Made by a program: the position numbers and the translations under genes. From the NCBI GenBank assembly GCA_036502005.1, contig DASXZH010000030.1:1-64000 (forward strand): DNA of 64,000 nucleotides. The letters are read 5' to 3'. Source of the stretch: DASXZH01 sp036502005 (lineage in GTDB: Bacteria > Armatimonadota > Fimbriimonadia > Fimbriimonadales > Fimbriimonadaceae). Numbering within the stretch: position 1 is the first letter of the stretch; each line of letters begins with the position of its first letter. Shown here one piece after another: positions 8,785 through 17,026 of this stretch. The notes under the pieces are model-generated. The model did no database searches. It was given only the letters and a program-made list of their open reading frames with translations, and was not told the origin of the DNA.

Positions 8785-9477
8785 ATGCCCTTAAAGGGCG
8801 GTGCCAAGGGACCCAAGGTTTCGATCTGGGTCAAGTTGCTGGTTTTGGTCCACGTGATTACGATCACAAGTTGGTCGCTCCCAACTCCGGCAAAAGCCGT
8901 TATGGACGGCCAGGCAAAGGCGAGCTTCCCCTCCGAATGGCTGCTCTATAATAACGAGATTTATGTTAAGCACTCGCCCATCCAACTCTATCTCTTGAGT
9001 TTGGGGCTCTGGCAATCGTGGGACATGTTCTCACCGAACCCAGCCGGGGCGGACATGTACAGCACGGCTGACTTGATCCTGAAAAATGGCCAAATAATCC
9101 ATTATCAATACCCGCGCATGTACGATCTTTCAAGGATGACGAAATATGCCGAGGAACGATATCGAAAGTTCTTTGAGCATGCGGGATCTGATGACGACAC
9201 CTATTTGTGGCCGTATTTTGCCAAACGGATTGTCTATCTTACAAAGCAGGACCCCGCGAACCCGATCGTAAAGGTGCTGCTCAACCGGAACTGGTATTTC
9301 ATTCCAAGGCCCTATACATTTGACCAATACTCCCAGCAGCTATGGGACTCGATTAAAAACGGAAAGGTGAGTGTAAATACCGTTGTTCCGCCATCTCCGG
9401 ATATTCCCACGGCCTACACCACTTACAACTATTACACCTATTATCCGTTGACGGGAACGGGCGTTAACAATAAATGA
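8785..9477 (+). CDS. Membrane-anchored partner of an HTTM protein
   Basis: A 230-residue protein from ATG 8785; an upstream start inside the TPR gene (8626) is possible but unlikely. One hydrophobic segment near the N-terminus (VSIWVKLLVLVHVITITSW) anchors it, followed by LWQSWDMFSPNPAGADMY and a Tyr-rich tail. The W-x-MFSPNP motif is also found after the membrane core in single-chain HTTM (vitamin-K-carboxylase-like) proteins, which suggests that here that part is encoded separately. It overlaps the HTTM gene by ATGA. No enzymatic motif is evident. Confidence 0.7.
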   Translation: MPLKGGAKGPKVSIWVKLLVLVHVITITSWSLPTPAKAVMDGQAKASFPSEWLLYNNEIYVKHSPIQLYLLSLGLWQSWDMFSPNPAGADMYSTADLILKNGQIIHYQYPRMYDLSRMTKYAEERYRKFFEHAGSDDDTYLWPYFAKRIVYLTKQDPANPIVKVLLNRNWYFIPRPYTFDQYSQQLWDSIKNGKVSVNTVVPPSPDIPTAYTTYNYYTYYPLTGTGVNNK

Positions 9478-10844
9478 GCAAAGCACAACCAGCGCCCGAT
9501 GAGAGCTTCCACCCCTTTAAGGACCTCAATCAGTGGTGGTTCGGATACGGTTCGCCCGTAGCTCTTGGCGTTTTTCGTATCGTCATAGGATTGATTTGTT
9601 TTGCCTCGCTTGCCTTAACCCTGGTGGATTTCGACTCTTTTTACACGGAACAGGGGTTCTTGCCAAACAGCGTCGTTTCCAAAAACTGGCTTCAATTGCC
9701 GCCAGTGTTTACGACTATTTGGCTTGAAAAGACAACAGAGGACACTGCCGATACTACCGGACAAGTTCATAAAACCGAAGGGTGGCACATTGCCCCCCAT
9801 GATTGGCGAATCCCCGGCATCCAAAGCATCCCTCGTGTAAACCTCCTCTCTTACACCACCAACTCCACGGTGACGCTGATCTTCTACCTTGCCGTGATGC
9901 TACTTGCCTTAATGACTACGTTCGGCATTTGGACGCGCTTTAGCTCCATCGGCCTTGCCATAGGCCTTGTTTCACTGCATCATCGTGACCCGCTCATTCT
10001 GCATAGTGGCGATACCCTTATGCGTCTTTGTATCATCTATTTGGCCGTTTCTTCGTGCGGAAGCTGCTGCAGCTTGGACCGAATTATTGGCCTTTGGAAA
10101 GGGAAAGCGCCGAAGGAACTACCCATGGTTAGTATGTGGCCTCAGCGGCTCATCCAATATCAGGTTGCCATCGTTTATTTCACAACCGTTTGGTGGAAAT
10201 GGTTCGGCACTTATTGGAAAGATGGAACTGCCACTTTCTATCCCGAGAACCTGCACGAGTTTTATCGTTTCCCCGTGCCGGATTTTCTTCATCGGCAGCC
10301 CTTTATCGCCCTCACCACCTATGGCACGCTCGTCTGTGAACTTTCCCTAGCCACCCTCGTTTTTTATAAACCGTTGCGCAAATATGTGCTCTTGGCCGGG
10401 ATCGCCATGCATGGCTACATTGAATATCGATTCAATATTCCGTTCTTTGGCTTTATCATCATCTCCACCTATCTGTGTTTTTTCGAAGGTGAAGAGATCA
10501 CCGAGTGGACGAAAAGGATGGGTGAGCGCTTGCGAAGATGGCGACTACTCGTTCAAATGCCGGTTGGGTTAGCCTTGAAGTCAGCGCCGGCGTCAGCCAT
10601 ACACGCAATGGATCCGTTTTCCCTGGTGAGCTACGATCCAGGGGTAACTCAAGACTGGACAGCCATCAATATTCAGGCGAAGACGCGCCCTCCTTTCGTC
10701 GGCTCAGCGTTTAGAAGCCTCGGATCTTGGCCGTGGTCCTTCGTGCCCGGCGTATGGAAAAAAATTCTCAATAAAGCCACGGAACCGGCCGAAGATGTTG
10801 AAACGGAGCCTTTGCGCGAGGAAAACACTCAGAAGAGTAAGTAA
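9474..10844 (+). CDS. HTTM-domain (vitamin K-dependent gamma-carboxylase-like) membrane protein
   Basis: A 456-residue polytopic membrane protein. The opening WWFGYGSPVALGVFRIVIGL followed by a short loop with FDSFYTEQGFLPN is characteristic of HTTM (horizontally transferred transmembrane) proteins; later segments contain LHHRDPLILHSGDTLMRLC and VAIVYFTTVWWKWFGTYWKDG, conserved in the same family. Eukaryotic relatives carboxylate glutamate using vitamin K; bacterial members are mostly uncharacterised. The C-terminal 100 residues are soluble. It overlaps its neighbours on both sides (ATGA and TAATG), so the three genes form a translationally coupled unit. Confidence 0.85.
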   Translation: MSKAQPAPDESFHPFKDLNQWWFGYGSPVALGVFRIVIGLICFASLALTLVDFDSFYTEQGFLPNSVVSKNWLQLPPVFTTIWLEKTTEDTADTTGQVHKTEGWHIAPHDWRIPGIQSIPRVNLLSYTTNSTVTLIFYLAVMLLALMTTFGIWTRFSSIGLAIGLVSLHHRDPLILHSGDTLMRLCIIYLAVSSCGSCCSLDRIIGLWKGKAPKELPMVSMWPQRLIQYQVAIVYFTTVWWKWFGTYWKDGTATFYPENLHEFYRFPVPDFLHRQPFIALTTYGTLVCELSLATLVFYKPLRKYVLLAGIAMHGYIEYRFNIPFFGFIIISTYLCFFEGEEITEWTKRMGERLRRWRLLVQMPVGLALKSAPASAIHAMDPFSLVSYDPGVTQDWTAINIQAKTRPPFVGSAFRSLGSWPWSFVPGVWKKILNKATEPAEDVETEPLREENTQKSK

Positions 10845-11728
10845 TGAGAGCCTGGCAGTTTCGGCAGAAATCACCCGGATTCGGGATCAGCAAAAACTAC
10901 TACCTGACCGTTTTAGCGGCCACCGCCCAGCTTCCGACCATTAGGCAGGTTGTGGACCCGAAAGGAGTGGGGGGGGCCGTAGAAGGATTCGGCGCGCCTT
11001 TGGCACAGAACGCTTCCAAAGAAGACCTTCTCAATCCTATGGAAAGGGGCATTTACGCGATCACAACCAGGAACCGTGAAACGGTTCTGCGAATGATGGT
11101 GATGCCCAAGGAGGAAGCAGGATTTGATCCTGCTCCGTTCCTGCGCAGCAAAGAAGCGGACAAACTTACGAGCGAGCATTTGGCGCGCATCAGCGCGACG
11201 TGGACGCTCCTACAACTCACGTTCGAAACCCATGAGTCCATGCTGTACGCCTCGCTCAAGTTCATGTTGTCCGTTGCACAGCGCATGGCAGAACTGACCG
11301 AAGGGGTGGTTTCAGATCCGATATGCCGCAGTTATAAGCTGCCTCAAGAAGTGATGCACAACCCGCCTCTGGATGAAAAAATCGATGCGCGCGACCATAT
11401 CACCATCGCTTACGATCCAGATAAATCGACTTCCTACAGCCTCGGCTTTCAAAAGTTTTCTTTGCCCGAATTGGAGATATCCATGGTTCCCGAAGTGATG
11501 TCGCTAACTGCCGAGCGGTTTCTGCTTGGCGTTTCCCAAGGGGTTCTTATGGGGCATCCGCTCAAGATCGGAAGACAAATTGGCAACAACAAAGCCCCGT
11601 TTCAGGTAGCTACGGGCGGCCTCGACAGGGCGCTGTGGGAAGGCATACCCTGCTTTGAGTTGATCCCCGCCAAAAAGAACACGGCCCTGGAAGGGCTCTT
11701 GGCTTGGTCCGAAGACCCTAAGCAGTAG
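10844..11728 (+). CDS. Unknown protein coupled to the HTTM unit
   Basis: A 294-residue soluble protein that I do not recognise. Its ATG overlaps the stop of the HTTM gene (TAATG), indicating translational coupling. Segments such as ARISATWTLLQLTFETHESMLYASLKFMLSVAQRMAEL look helical, and the centre has PLDEKIDARDHITIAYDP. No signal peptide, membrane segment or metal motif is visible. It meets the response-regulator gene tail to tail with an 11-base overlap. A role with the HTTM protein is inferred only from gene order. Confidence 0.7.
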   Translation: MRAWQFRQKSPGFGISKNYYLTVLAATAQLPTIRQVVDPKGVGGAVEGFGAPLAQNASKEDLLNPMERGIYAITTRNRETVLRMMVMPKEEAGFDPAPFLRSKEADKLTSEHLARISATWTLLQLTFETHESMLYASLKFMLSVAQRMAELTEGVVSDPICRSYKLPQEVMHNPPLDEKIDARDHITIAYDPDKSTSYSLGFQKFSLPELEISMVPEVMSLTAERFLLGVSQGVLMGHPLKIGRQIGNNKAPFQVATGGLDRALWEGIPCFELIPAKKNTALEGLLAWSEDPKQ

Positions 11729-12161
11729 CAAGTCGCTGACTCGGCAAGTTAATGGTCAGCCAATACTGGCCCAGCTGCCTAACCGAATCGATAAACTCTT
11801 CAAAATCCACCGGTTTGCGAATATAGCTATTGGCGCCCAAAAGGTAGCTTTGCTCGATATCGCGCTGCTCATCCGACGAGGACAACACCACGACAGGCAA
11901 GGTCTGCGTTCGAGCGTCCGATCTCAGCTTTTCCAAAACTTCCAATCCGCTCACTTTCGGCAGTTTGAGATCGAGGAGAATAAGGGCCGGCATTCGACTC
12001 GGATTGGTCGAATGGCCAAGAATGTACTGGAGAGCCTCAGCGCCATCGCGCGCCACCACAACGATGTTGGGTATTTCGCTCTGACGCATTGCCCTCAGCG
12101 TCAGTTTCTCATCATCTGCATTGTCTTCAACGAGCAGAATCGTTTTCGGTTCCTCTATCAT
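11718..12161 (-). CDS. Single-domain response regulator (Rcp1/CheY-like)
   Basis: A 147-residue receiver-only protein. It has the acidic pocket (LLVEDNADD), the phospho-acceptor Asp in LILLDLKLPKVSG, the conserved Thr/Ser position in VVLSSSDEQRD and the Lys in SYIRKPVDF. The ILLVEDNxDDxxL start and the length are typical of Rcp1-like regulators that pair with phytochrome or PAS histidine kinases. No kinase is adjacent. It lies alone on the minus strand, with its 3' end overlapping the previous gene by 11 bases. Confidence 0.93.
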   Translation of the reverse strand: MIEEPKTILLVEDNADDEKLTLRAMRQSEIPNIVVVARDGAEALQYILGHSTNPSRMPALILLDLKLPKVSGLEVLEKLRSDARTQTLPVVVLSSSDEQRDIEQSYLLGANSYIRKPVDFEEFIDSVRQLGQYWLTINLPSQRLATA

Positions 12162-12377
12162 GTTTTCCTTTCGATCAATGAGAGCGCCCTTCCAGCAGTT
12201 GATAAAATGGACGACTCCTATGGGACATTATGGACGGCCCATAGTTGCAGCAACCTAGCGGGAACGAGTGAATTCACCGCAATGTTTAATGATGTTAGGC
12301 TCTCTTGCGATGGTTTGTCGAGATTCGACACGCAATGCAGGCCTCGTTCGTAATAAACTACGAAGGCGAGGATAAGT

Positions 12378-14288
12378 TTGGACCAGCAGAACGCATACCC
12401 GATACTCTCTAAAATCAGTTCTCCCACCGATCTTCACAAGCTGTCCGATGCAGAGTTGGGCGACTTAGCCAACGAAGTCCGCTCCGCAATTCTGGACAAT
12501 GTAAGTAAAACCGGCGGCCATCTAAGCTCGAACCTCGGGACCGTGGAACTCACGGTTGCCATGTACGCCTCGTACATGATTGGCCCCGACAAAGTGATTT
12601 GGGACACGGGGCACCAGGCCTACCCGCACAAACTCCTTACCGGTCGGTTAGAGAATTTCGGGACGCTTCGCAAATATAAAGGCATGAGCGGCTTCTTGCG
12701 TCGTGAAGAGAGTCCCTACGATTTCTTTGGAGCGGGCCATGCAGGGACCGCCATTTCTGCCGCCCTCGGTTTTGCCGCCGCCCGCGATGCCACAGGAGGC
12801 ACCGAGCGAGTGGTCGCCGTTTGCGGCGATGCCGCCATCTGCTCCGGCATGTGCTGGGAAGCTCTGAACCACGCGGGAGAGCTTGGAAGCGACCTGACCG
12901 TTGTGTTGAACGACAATAGAATGTCGATTGCTGCTAACGTCGGCGCGTTGACTTCTTACTTCACGCGCTTGCGTTCTCGGCCCATGATTCAGAACTTGGC
13001 CCATCGGGCCAAGGGGATGGTCGAAAAATTGCCTTCGCCGATGACCCGCGTCGCGGCTGGTCTTCGCCACGGCATTACGCACTACTTTGCGCCGGAACAG
13101 ACGGGCACCATTTTTGAGGAGATGGGCTTCGAATACATCGGCCCCGTCGATGGCCACGATCTTCCGGCCCTCTTGGAGATTTTTAGAAACGTCCGCGAAC
13201 TGAAAGGTCCGATCTTTATCCATGCCATCACCGTAAAGGGCAAAGGCTACGAAGTGGCTGAAGAAGATGCTCGTAAGTGGCATGGCGTGATCCCGTTCGA
13301 TCTGGAAAATAGCGAGATCAAGAAAACGGCCGGCCCCGTGACCTACACCCAGGCCTTCGGCGATGCCGCGATCGAATGCGCTCAGGCGGATCCGACGGTG
13401 GTGGCTATTACGGCAGCCATGCCGGACGGCACTGGGCTCACGAACTTCGCAAAAACTTTCCCAGACCGATATTTCGATGCTGGCATTGCCGAGCAACACG
13501 CCGTCACTTTCGCGGCCGGTTTGGCTGCAGGCGGCCTAAAGCCCTTCTGCGCCATATACTCTACGTTCCTGCAGCGCGGCTTTGACCAAGTGTTGCACGA
13601 CGTATGCATCCAAAAGCTGCCGGTGCGGTTCTTTATGGACCGGGCTGGTCTGGTGGGGGATGACGGCCCCACTCACCACGGCGCTTTTGATATCAGCTTC
13701 CTCACTTTCATTCCGAATATTGTGGTTTTGGCCCCTCGGGACACCACTGAGCTTAGGGAAATGACCCAATTTATGATGGGTTACCAAAACGGCCCCACCG
13801 CGGTTAGGTATCCACGCGGCGCAAGCGACGATCGGTTGCCGGAGCAGCGTTCACCCATTAAACTGGGCCAAGCAGAGTTGTTGCGTGACGGCAATGACGT
13901 GGTGATTGCAGCCGTTGGCAGCATGGTCAGCGTGGCCTACCAAGCGGCTTTGGAACTGGACAAGCTAGGTATTTCAGCTGCGGTTGTGAACGCCCGCTTC
14001 TTGAAGCCTTTAGATATTGGCTTGGTTGCGGATTTGCTTTTCCATTCTCCGAAGCTGATTACGATAGAGGAGAACGTTCGAACCGGCGGCTTCGGCCAAC
14101 AGCTTAAAGACGCGCTCTCCGAACGCGGCTTTGCCGGTGTGGCTCACACCATCATGGCTTTGCCCGATAGCTTTGTGGAGCACGGCACCCAGGATGTGAT
14201 TAGGGCGGATTGTGGCCTTAGCGCTGACGCGCTTGTCGCGGAAGCGAAGAAGCTTTGCAAGCAAAAGGCGCCGAGCGCGGCTGAATAG
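12378..14288 (+). CDS. dxs: 1-deoxy-D-xylulose-5-phosphate synthase
   Basis: Thiamine-diphosphate enzyme joining pyruvate and glyceraldehyde-3-phosphate, first step of the MEP isoprenoid pathway. It has 636 residues with DXS blocks TGGHLSSNLGTVELT, DTGHQAYPHKLLTGR, FFGAGHAGTAISAALG, the ThDP loop ending VVLNDNRMSI, the catalytic-Glu block AGIAEQHAVTFAAGLA and DGPTHHGAFDISFL. The ThDP signature reads CGDAA rather than the common GDGA, a variant worth noting. I accept TTG 12378 as start because an aggcgagg ribosome site lies just upstream and the N-terminus then has normal length. Transcribed alone. Confidence 0.95.
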   Translation: MDQQNAYPILSKISSPTDLHKLSDAELGDLANEVRSAILDNVSKTGGHLSSNLGTVELTVAMYASYMIGPDKVIWDTGHQAYPHKLLTGRLENFGTLRKYKGMSGFLRREESPYDFFGAGHAGTAISAALGFAAARDATGGTERVVAVCGDAAICSGMCWEALNHAGELGSDLTVVLNDNRMSIAANVGALTSYFTRLRSRPMIQNLAHRAKGMVEKLPSPMTRVAAGLRHGITHYFAPEQTGTIFEEMGFEYIGPVDGHDLPALLEIFRNVRELKGPIFIHAITVKGKGYEVAEEDARKWHGVIPFDLENSEIKKTAGPVTYTQAFGDAAIECAQADPTVVAITAAMPDGTGLTNFAKTFPDRYFDAGIAEQHAVTFAAGLAAGGLKPFCAIYSTFLQRGFDQVLHDVCIQKLPVRFFMDRAGLVGDDGPTHHGAFDISFLTFIPNIVVLAPRDTTELREMTQFMMGYQNGPTAVRYPRGASDDRLPEQRSPIKLGQAELLRDGNDVVIAAVGSMVSVAYQAALELDKLGISAAVVNARFLKPLDIGLVADLLFHSPKLITIEENVRTGGFGQQLKDALSERGFAGVAHTIMALPDSFVEHGTQDVIRADCGLSADALVAEAKKLCKQKAPSAAE

Positions 14289-14735
14289 GTTGCGGTGGCG
14301 AAGTGTTGGGTTGTGGAAGTGTGTTACGCCTGACTGTTCGTCGCGAAGCTCCGACTGCGGGAGCTTGCTCCCGCTCAAATCAGGAAGCTTGCTTCCGTGG
14401 CAAAGATCTTGCCTCCGTGAAATTCGCCAAGACTCCGGGAGGCGGTAATGCCATCCACGATTTTGCAAAAACAGAGTCGATTTGCTGACCAGTATGCAGG
14501 TCAAAGGGACAAGAAGACTAGTGAGGACGGGAGGGTGACTGAAGGCTCGGCAAATTTAACGTGCGTTGCTGGATTCAAATTTCAAGTTAAGATTTTGGGC
14601 TTAACGTTTGTGCCTTTTCTAAAAGCCCCATAGGGGCGAAACAGTGCCGGTTTAATTCAAAAAATACCGGATGGCCTTGCCACGGAGGGCATCACACACA
14701 AAACATCAATCCGTAAATGAGTAAAGTATCGGAAG
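14289..14735. other. Gene-free gap with hairpins and a composite repeat
   Basis: No gene is supported. It contains a REP-like pair of hairpins (14357-14396), a weaker third hairpin (about 14399-14413), the short hairpin gcccc-ata-ggggc (14625-14637) within agccccataggggcgaaac, and the 16-mer accggatggccttgcc (14666-14681), which recurs exactly at 18553-18568. Confidence 0.65.
14357..14396. repeat. REP-like paired hairpin element, CTTG-loop copy
   Basis: Hairpin one (14357-14374) has a 7-bp stem gcgggag/ctcccgc closed by loop CTTG; after an 8-base spacer hairpin two (14383-14396) has a 5-bp stem ggaag/cttcc, again with loop CTTG. The second copy at 18298-18337 has the same stem lengths and spacer but loop TTTA in both hairpins. 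Confidence 0.7.
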
Positions 14736-15260
14736 ATGACCCCAAGAGCCGCGCTCGTTCCACTATCTCTGGCCATCGCGCTTGCTTCAAACGCGCAACA
14801 TAACCAAAAAGTGCGCGACTTCGTCCAACGCTTTTACGATTGGTACACCCCCATCGCCAGCGGGCACGACAAAATCATCGCCTCCGATTACGTAATCGAA
14901 CAGAAGAGCTCTCTGTTTACCTCGCGCCTCCTACGCGCGCTAAAAGATGATTCCCAAGCCGAAGCCAACGACAAGAGCGGCTACACAGTCGGACTAGATT
15001 TCGATCCATTTATGGCCAGTCAGGACCCGGACAAGCACTACAAAGTTGGCGGGATAAGAACCAAAGGGCACGCCTTTTGGCTCGACCTTCACCGAGTGGT
15101 GTCAGGAAAGATCGATGCCGAGGTTGTCGTCATCGCAGAAGTGATACAAACCCGTGGCCAATATCAGTTTGCCGACTTTTTCTATCCTAGGCCGCCAGGG
15201 CAAGACTTGCTAACCGTGCTTAAACGGCTGAAAAAAGACAGGGAGGGCCGTCATCACTAG
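14736..15260 (+). CDS. Secreted protein, DUF3828-like
   Basis: A 174-residue protein with an N-terminal export signal (PRAALVPLSLAIALASNAQ, likely cleaved after Ala). The mature part begins with KVRDFVQRFYDWYTPIAS, resembling DUF3828-type periplasmic proteins in which a V-x-x-FYxWY motif opens the domain. The remainder includes VGLDFDPFMASQDPD and YKVGGIRTKGHAFWLDL. Function of the family is unknown. It precedes the three-gene unit that follows but with a 73-base gap. Confidence is good for a secreted protein, moderate for the family name. Confidence 0.65.
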   Translation: MTPRAALVPLSLAIALASNAQHNQKVRDFVQRFYDWYTPIASGHDKIIASDYVIEQKSSLFTSRLLRALKDDSQAEANDKSGYTVGLDFDPFMASQDPDKHYKVGGIRTKGHAFWLDLHRVVSGKIDAEVVVIAEVIQTRGQYQFADFFYPRPPGQDLLTVLKRLKKDREGRHH

Positions 15261-15333
15261 AACGCCCCTGAAACTGTTGAGTACCAACACGCTTTCGCAG
15301 ACGTTGATGTAAGCTATAAGCACGGCGTTGAGC

Positions 15334-15762
15334 ATGAACGAGCGTAGCCAACTAACCTTAACCGACTTGGAATCCTGGATGAATCGCGGCCCCGCCGCCA
15401 ACCCGAGCCTGCTAAATGGGACGAGTTTCGCTCGCAACCATCGGATTCAGGTACTAGCTATCATGTTCGGCACAGGAGCCCTTCTATTCATATCCATGCC
15501 GCTTTGGGCGCAGCTTGTGGCTGGTGCGGTATCGGGGGGAATATCTGGATGGGCAGGTAACCAATCTAGACTTTGGAGCATCCCACTTTTCCCGGCTGGG
15601 GTGAAGCAAGCCAGCCTTAAGATGGCCTTTGGGCTGACACTTGCCTTGGCTTTGGGTAAAGGCTTTATCCTCTACCCTGTTTTCTTCGATGTACTGACCG
15701 GTCTGTGGTTAGGCCAACTCGCATCTGGAAGAGGCGAAAACCCAGTTCAGCAACGGAACTAG
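15334..15762 (+). CDS. Small membrane protein, unknown
   Basis: A 142-residue protein started at ATG 15334 (an in-frame TTG at 15328 would add two residues). Three or four hydrophobic segments are visible, starting with IQVLAIMFGTGALLFISMPL, then a Gly-rich segment and ASLKMAFGLTLALALGKGFIL. No family recognised. Its stop codon touches the ATG of the HEAT-repeat gene, so the two and the next gene form a coupled unit. Confidence 0.55.
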   Translation: MNERSQLTLTDLESWMNRGPAANPSLLNGTSFARNHRIQVLAIMFGTGALLFISMPLWAQLVAGAVSGGISGWAGNQSRLWSIPLFPAGVKQASLKMAFGLTLALALGKGFILYPVFFDVLTGLWLGQLASGRGENPVQQRN

Positions 15763-16383
15763 ATGGGAGGTCCGTCCTTCCAAGCGAAGTTAAAAGAACT
15801 TCGTAACCAAATCGGCAAGCGCGATCCAATGCTTCGAGAGCAAGCGGTAGATTCACTCGGAAGCATTGTTGAAACCCAGCCGCTTACAACAGCCAAGCTG
15901 GCCGCAATTCGGCCGCTTATCCGACTTCTGGCCGCAGATCGGAACGAGATTGTTAGAATGAAAGCAACCGAACTGCTCGGGGAAGTGGGAAATAGGAGGG
16001 ACCACGCCGTCCTTGTGGCCCTGACCGCCGACAAGTGTTGGACCGTGAGAGCTTCCGCCTATTCTTCTCTGACGCAGTTGGGACGGCGAACAAGCCTAGC
16101 CGTCATAGTAAATGGCTTTCAAGATAGAAACCCGGTTGTCCAGGCTTATGCCGCGGTGGCCGCTTTCGATTTAGTTGGCTGCCAAGCAGTGGACCTCTTA
16201 ACGCCTAACATGAAGTTATTCAAGGCGACGCGTGCGAGAGTTGGCTTGTTGCATGTTCTCGCTGCCTGTGGTGATGAGAGAGCCAGAGGGGAGTTGATTG
16301 TGCTTTCCGAGCTGCCAAACCAGCAAATCTCTTCAGCCGCAGAAGGGGCGCTCGCCGATCCGATGCTCCAGAAAAGCCTATGA
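15763..16383 (+). CDS. HEAT-like repeat protein
   Basis: A 206-residue all-helical protein with recognisable HEAT-like units: LREQAVDSLGSIVE, VRMKATELLGEVGNRRDHAVL, VRASAYSSLTQLGRRTSL and VQAYAAVAAFDLVG. Such repeats usually form a scaffold for protein contact. Its ATG follows the previous stop without a gap, and its end overlaps the next gene by ATGA. It probably binds one of its two coupled neighbours, but this is inference from order. Confidence 0.7.
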   Translation: MGGPSFQAKLKELRNQIGKRDPMLREQAVDSLGSIVETQPLTTAKLAAIRPLIRLLAADRNEIVRMKATELLGEVGNRRDHAVLVALTADKCWTVRASAYSSLTQLGRRTSLAVIVNGFQDRNPVVQAYAAVAAFDLVGCQAVDLLTPNMKLFKATRARVGLLHVLAACGDERARGELIVLSELPNQQISSAAEGALADPMLQKSL

Positions 16384-16868
16384 AACAGATAACCGAAACT
16401 GAGGCGCGAGAATGGCTGCTAAGCAAGGGCTATCGGCCCGACGCGACTGAGTTGGGTGGCCGAGTCGAAGCAACTCACGACGTGCTATTGTCGCCGGATT
16501 TTACAAAGCAGATATTCCTTTCTAGGCTTGTTCGATCTCTCGTTGAAGGCGGCGAAACACTGTTTGCCGCCGTCGATATCGGCATCTGGCCAAGCGCCGA
16601 GAACAAGTTTGTTTTCGAGCGCTATATCGGTTCAGAGGGGCTCAACTTTGATCTTGGGCCAGGGGTTTTTCTGCTAGCAGGCCCCGGTGACGAAGATTTT
16701 CTTGAAGGCATTGTTTATCTCTCGATCCTCTTCATTTATGGTGCGTTCGTGGCCCGCGACGATGGGAACTTGATTGTCGGCTGGTCCCACGATGAGTTCA
16801 TCTACGTAAATGGAGATCCCTCGACCTGTGAAAAGGCTTTTGCTGAGTTGAAAGGGTACGGTAGGTGA
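16380..16868 (+). CDS. Small acidic protein, unknown (immunity-protein-like size)
   Basis: A 162-residue soluble protein that I do not recognise. It starts with a helical MKQITETEAREWLLSKGY segment and ends with VGWSHDEFIYVNGDP and a short helix. Length, acidity and alternating strand pattern resemble immunity or SMI1/KNR4-like proteins in general appearance, but no motif supports this. It overlaps the HEAT-repeat gene by ATGA. Confidence 0.55.
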   Translation: MKQITETEAREWLLSKGYRPDATELGGRVEATHDVLLSPDFTKQIFLSRLVRSLVEGGETLFAAVDIGIWPSAENKFVFERYIGSEGLNFDLGPGVFLLAGPGDEDFLEGIVYLSILFIYGAFVARDDGNLIVGWSHDEFIYVNGDPSTCEKAFAELKGYGR

Positions 16869-17026
16869 GAAGCAGATCGTTGCGCTTTCAGTGAACATAC
16901 TTAGCCCCGAGATACCTGAGGAAAACTGCTTCGCGTAGAATAAGGCAAGAGTGCGCACAACATCCCCGCCGAAAGGCTGTAGCGTGCTCAGGATCGTCGT
17001 TCTTCACGAAGGTCCGAAGGAGATAT

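Noticed and set aside
12648..13499. Minus-strand open frame of 283 codons inside dxs
   Set aside because: Antisense to conserved DXS motifs; composition (His/Arg-rich) is that of a shadow frame.
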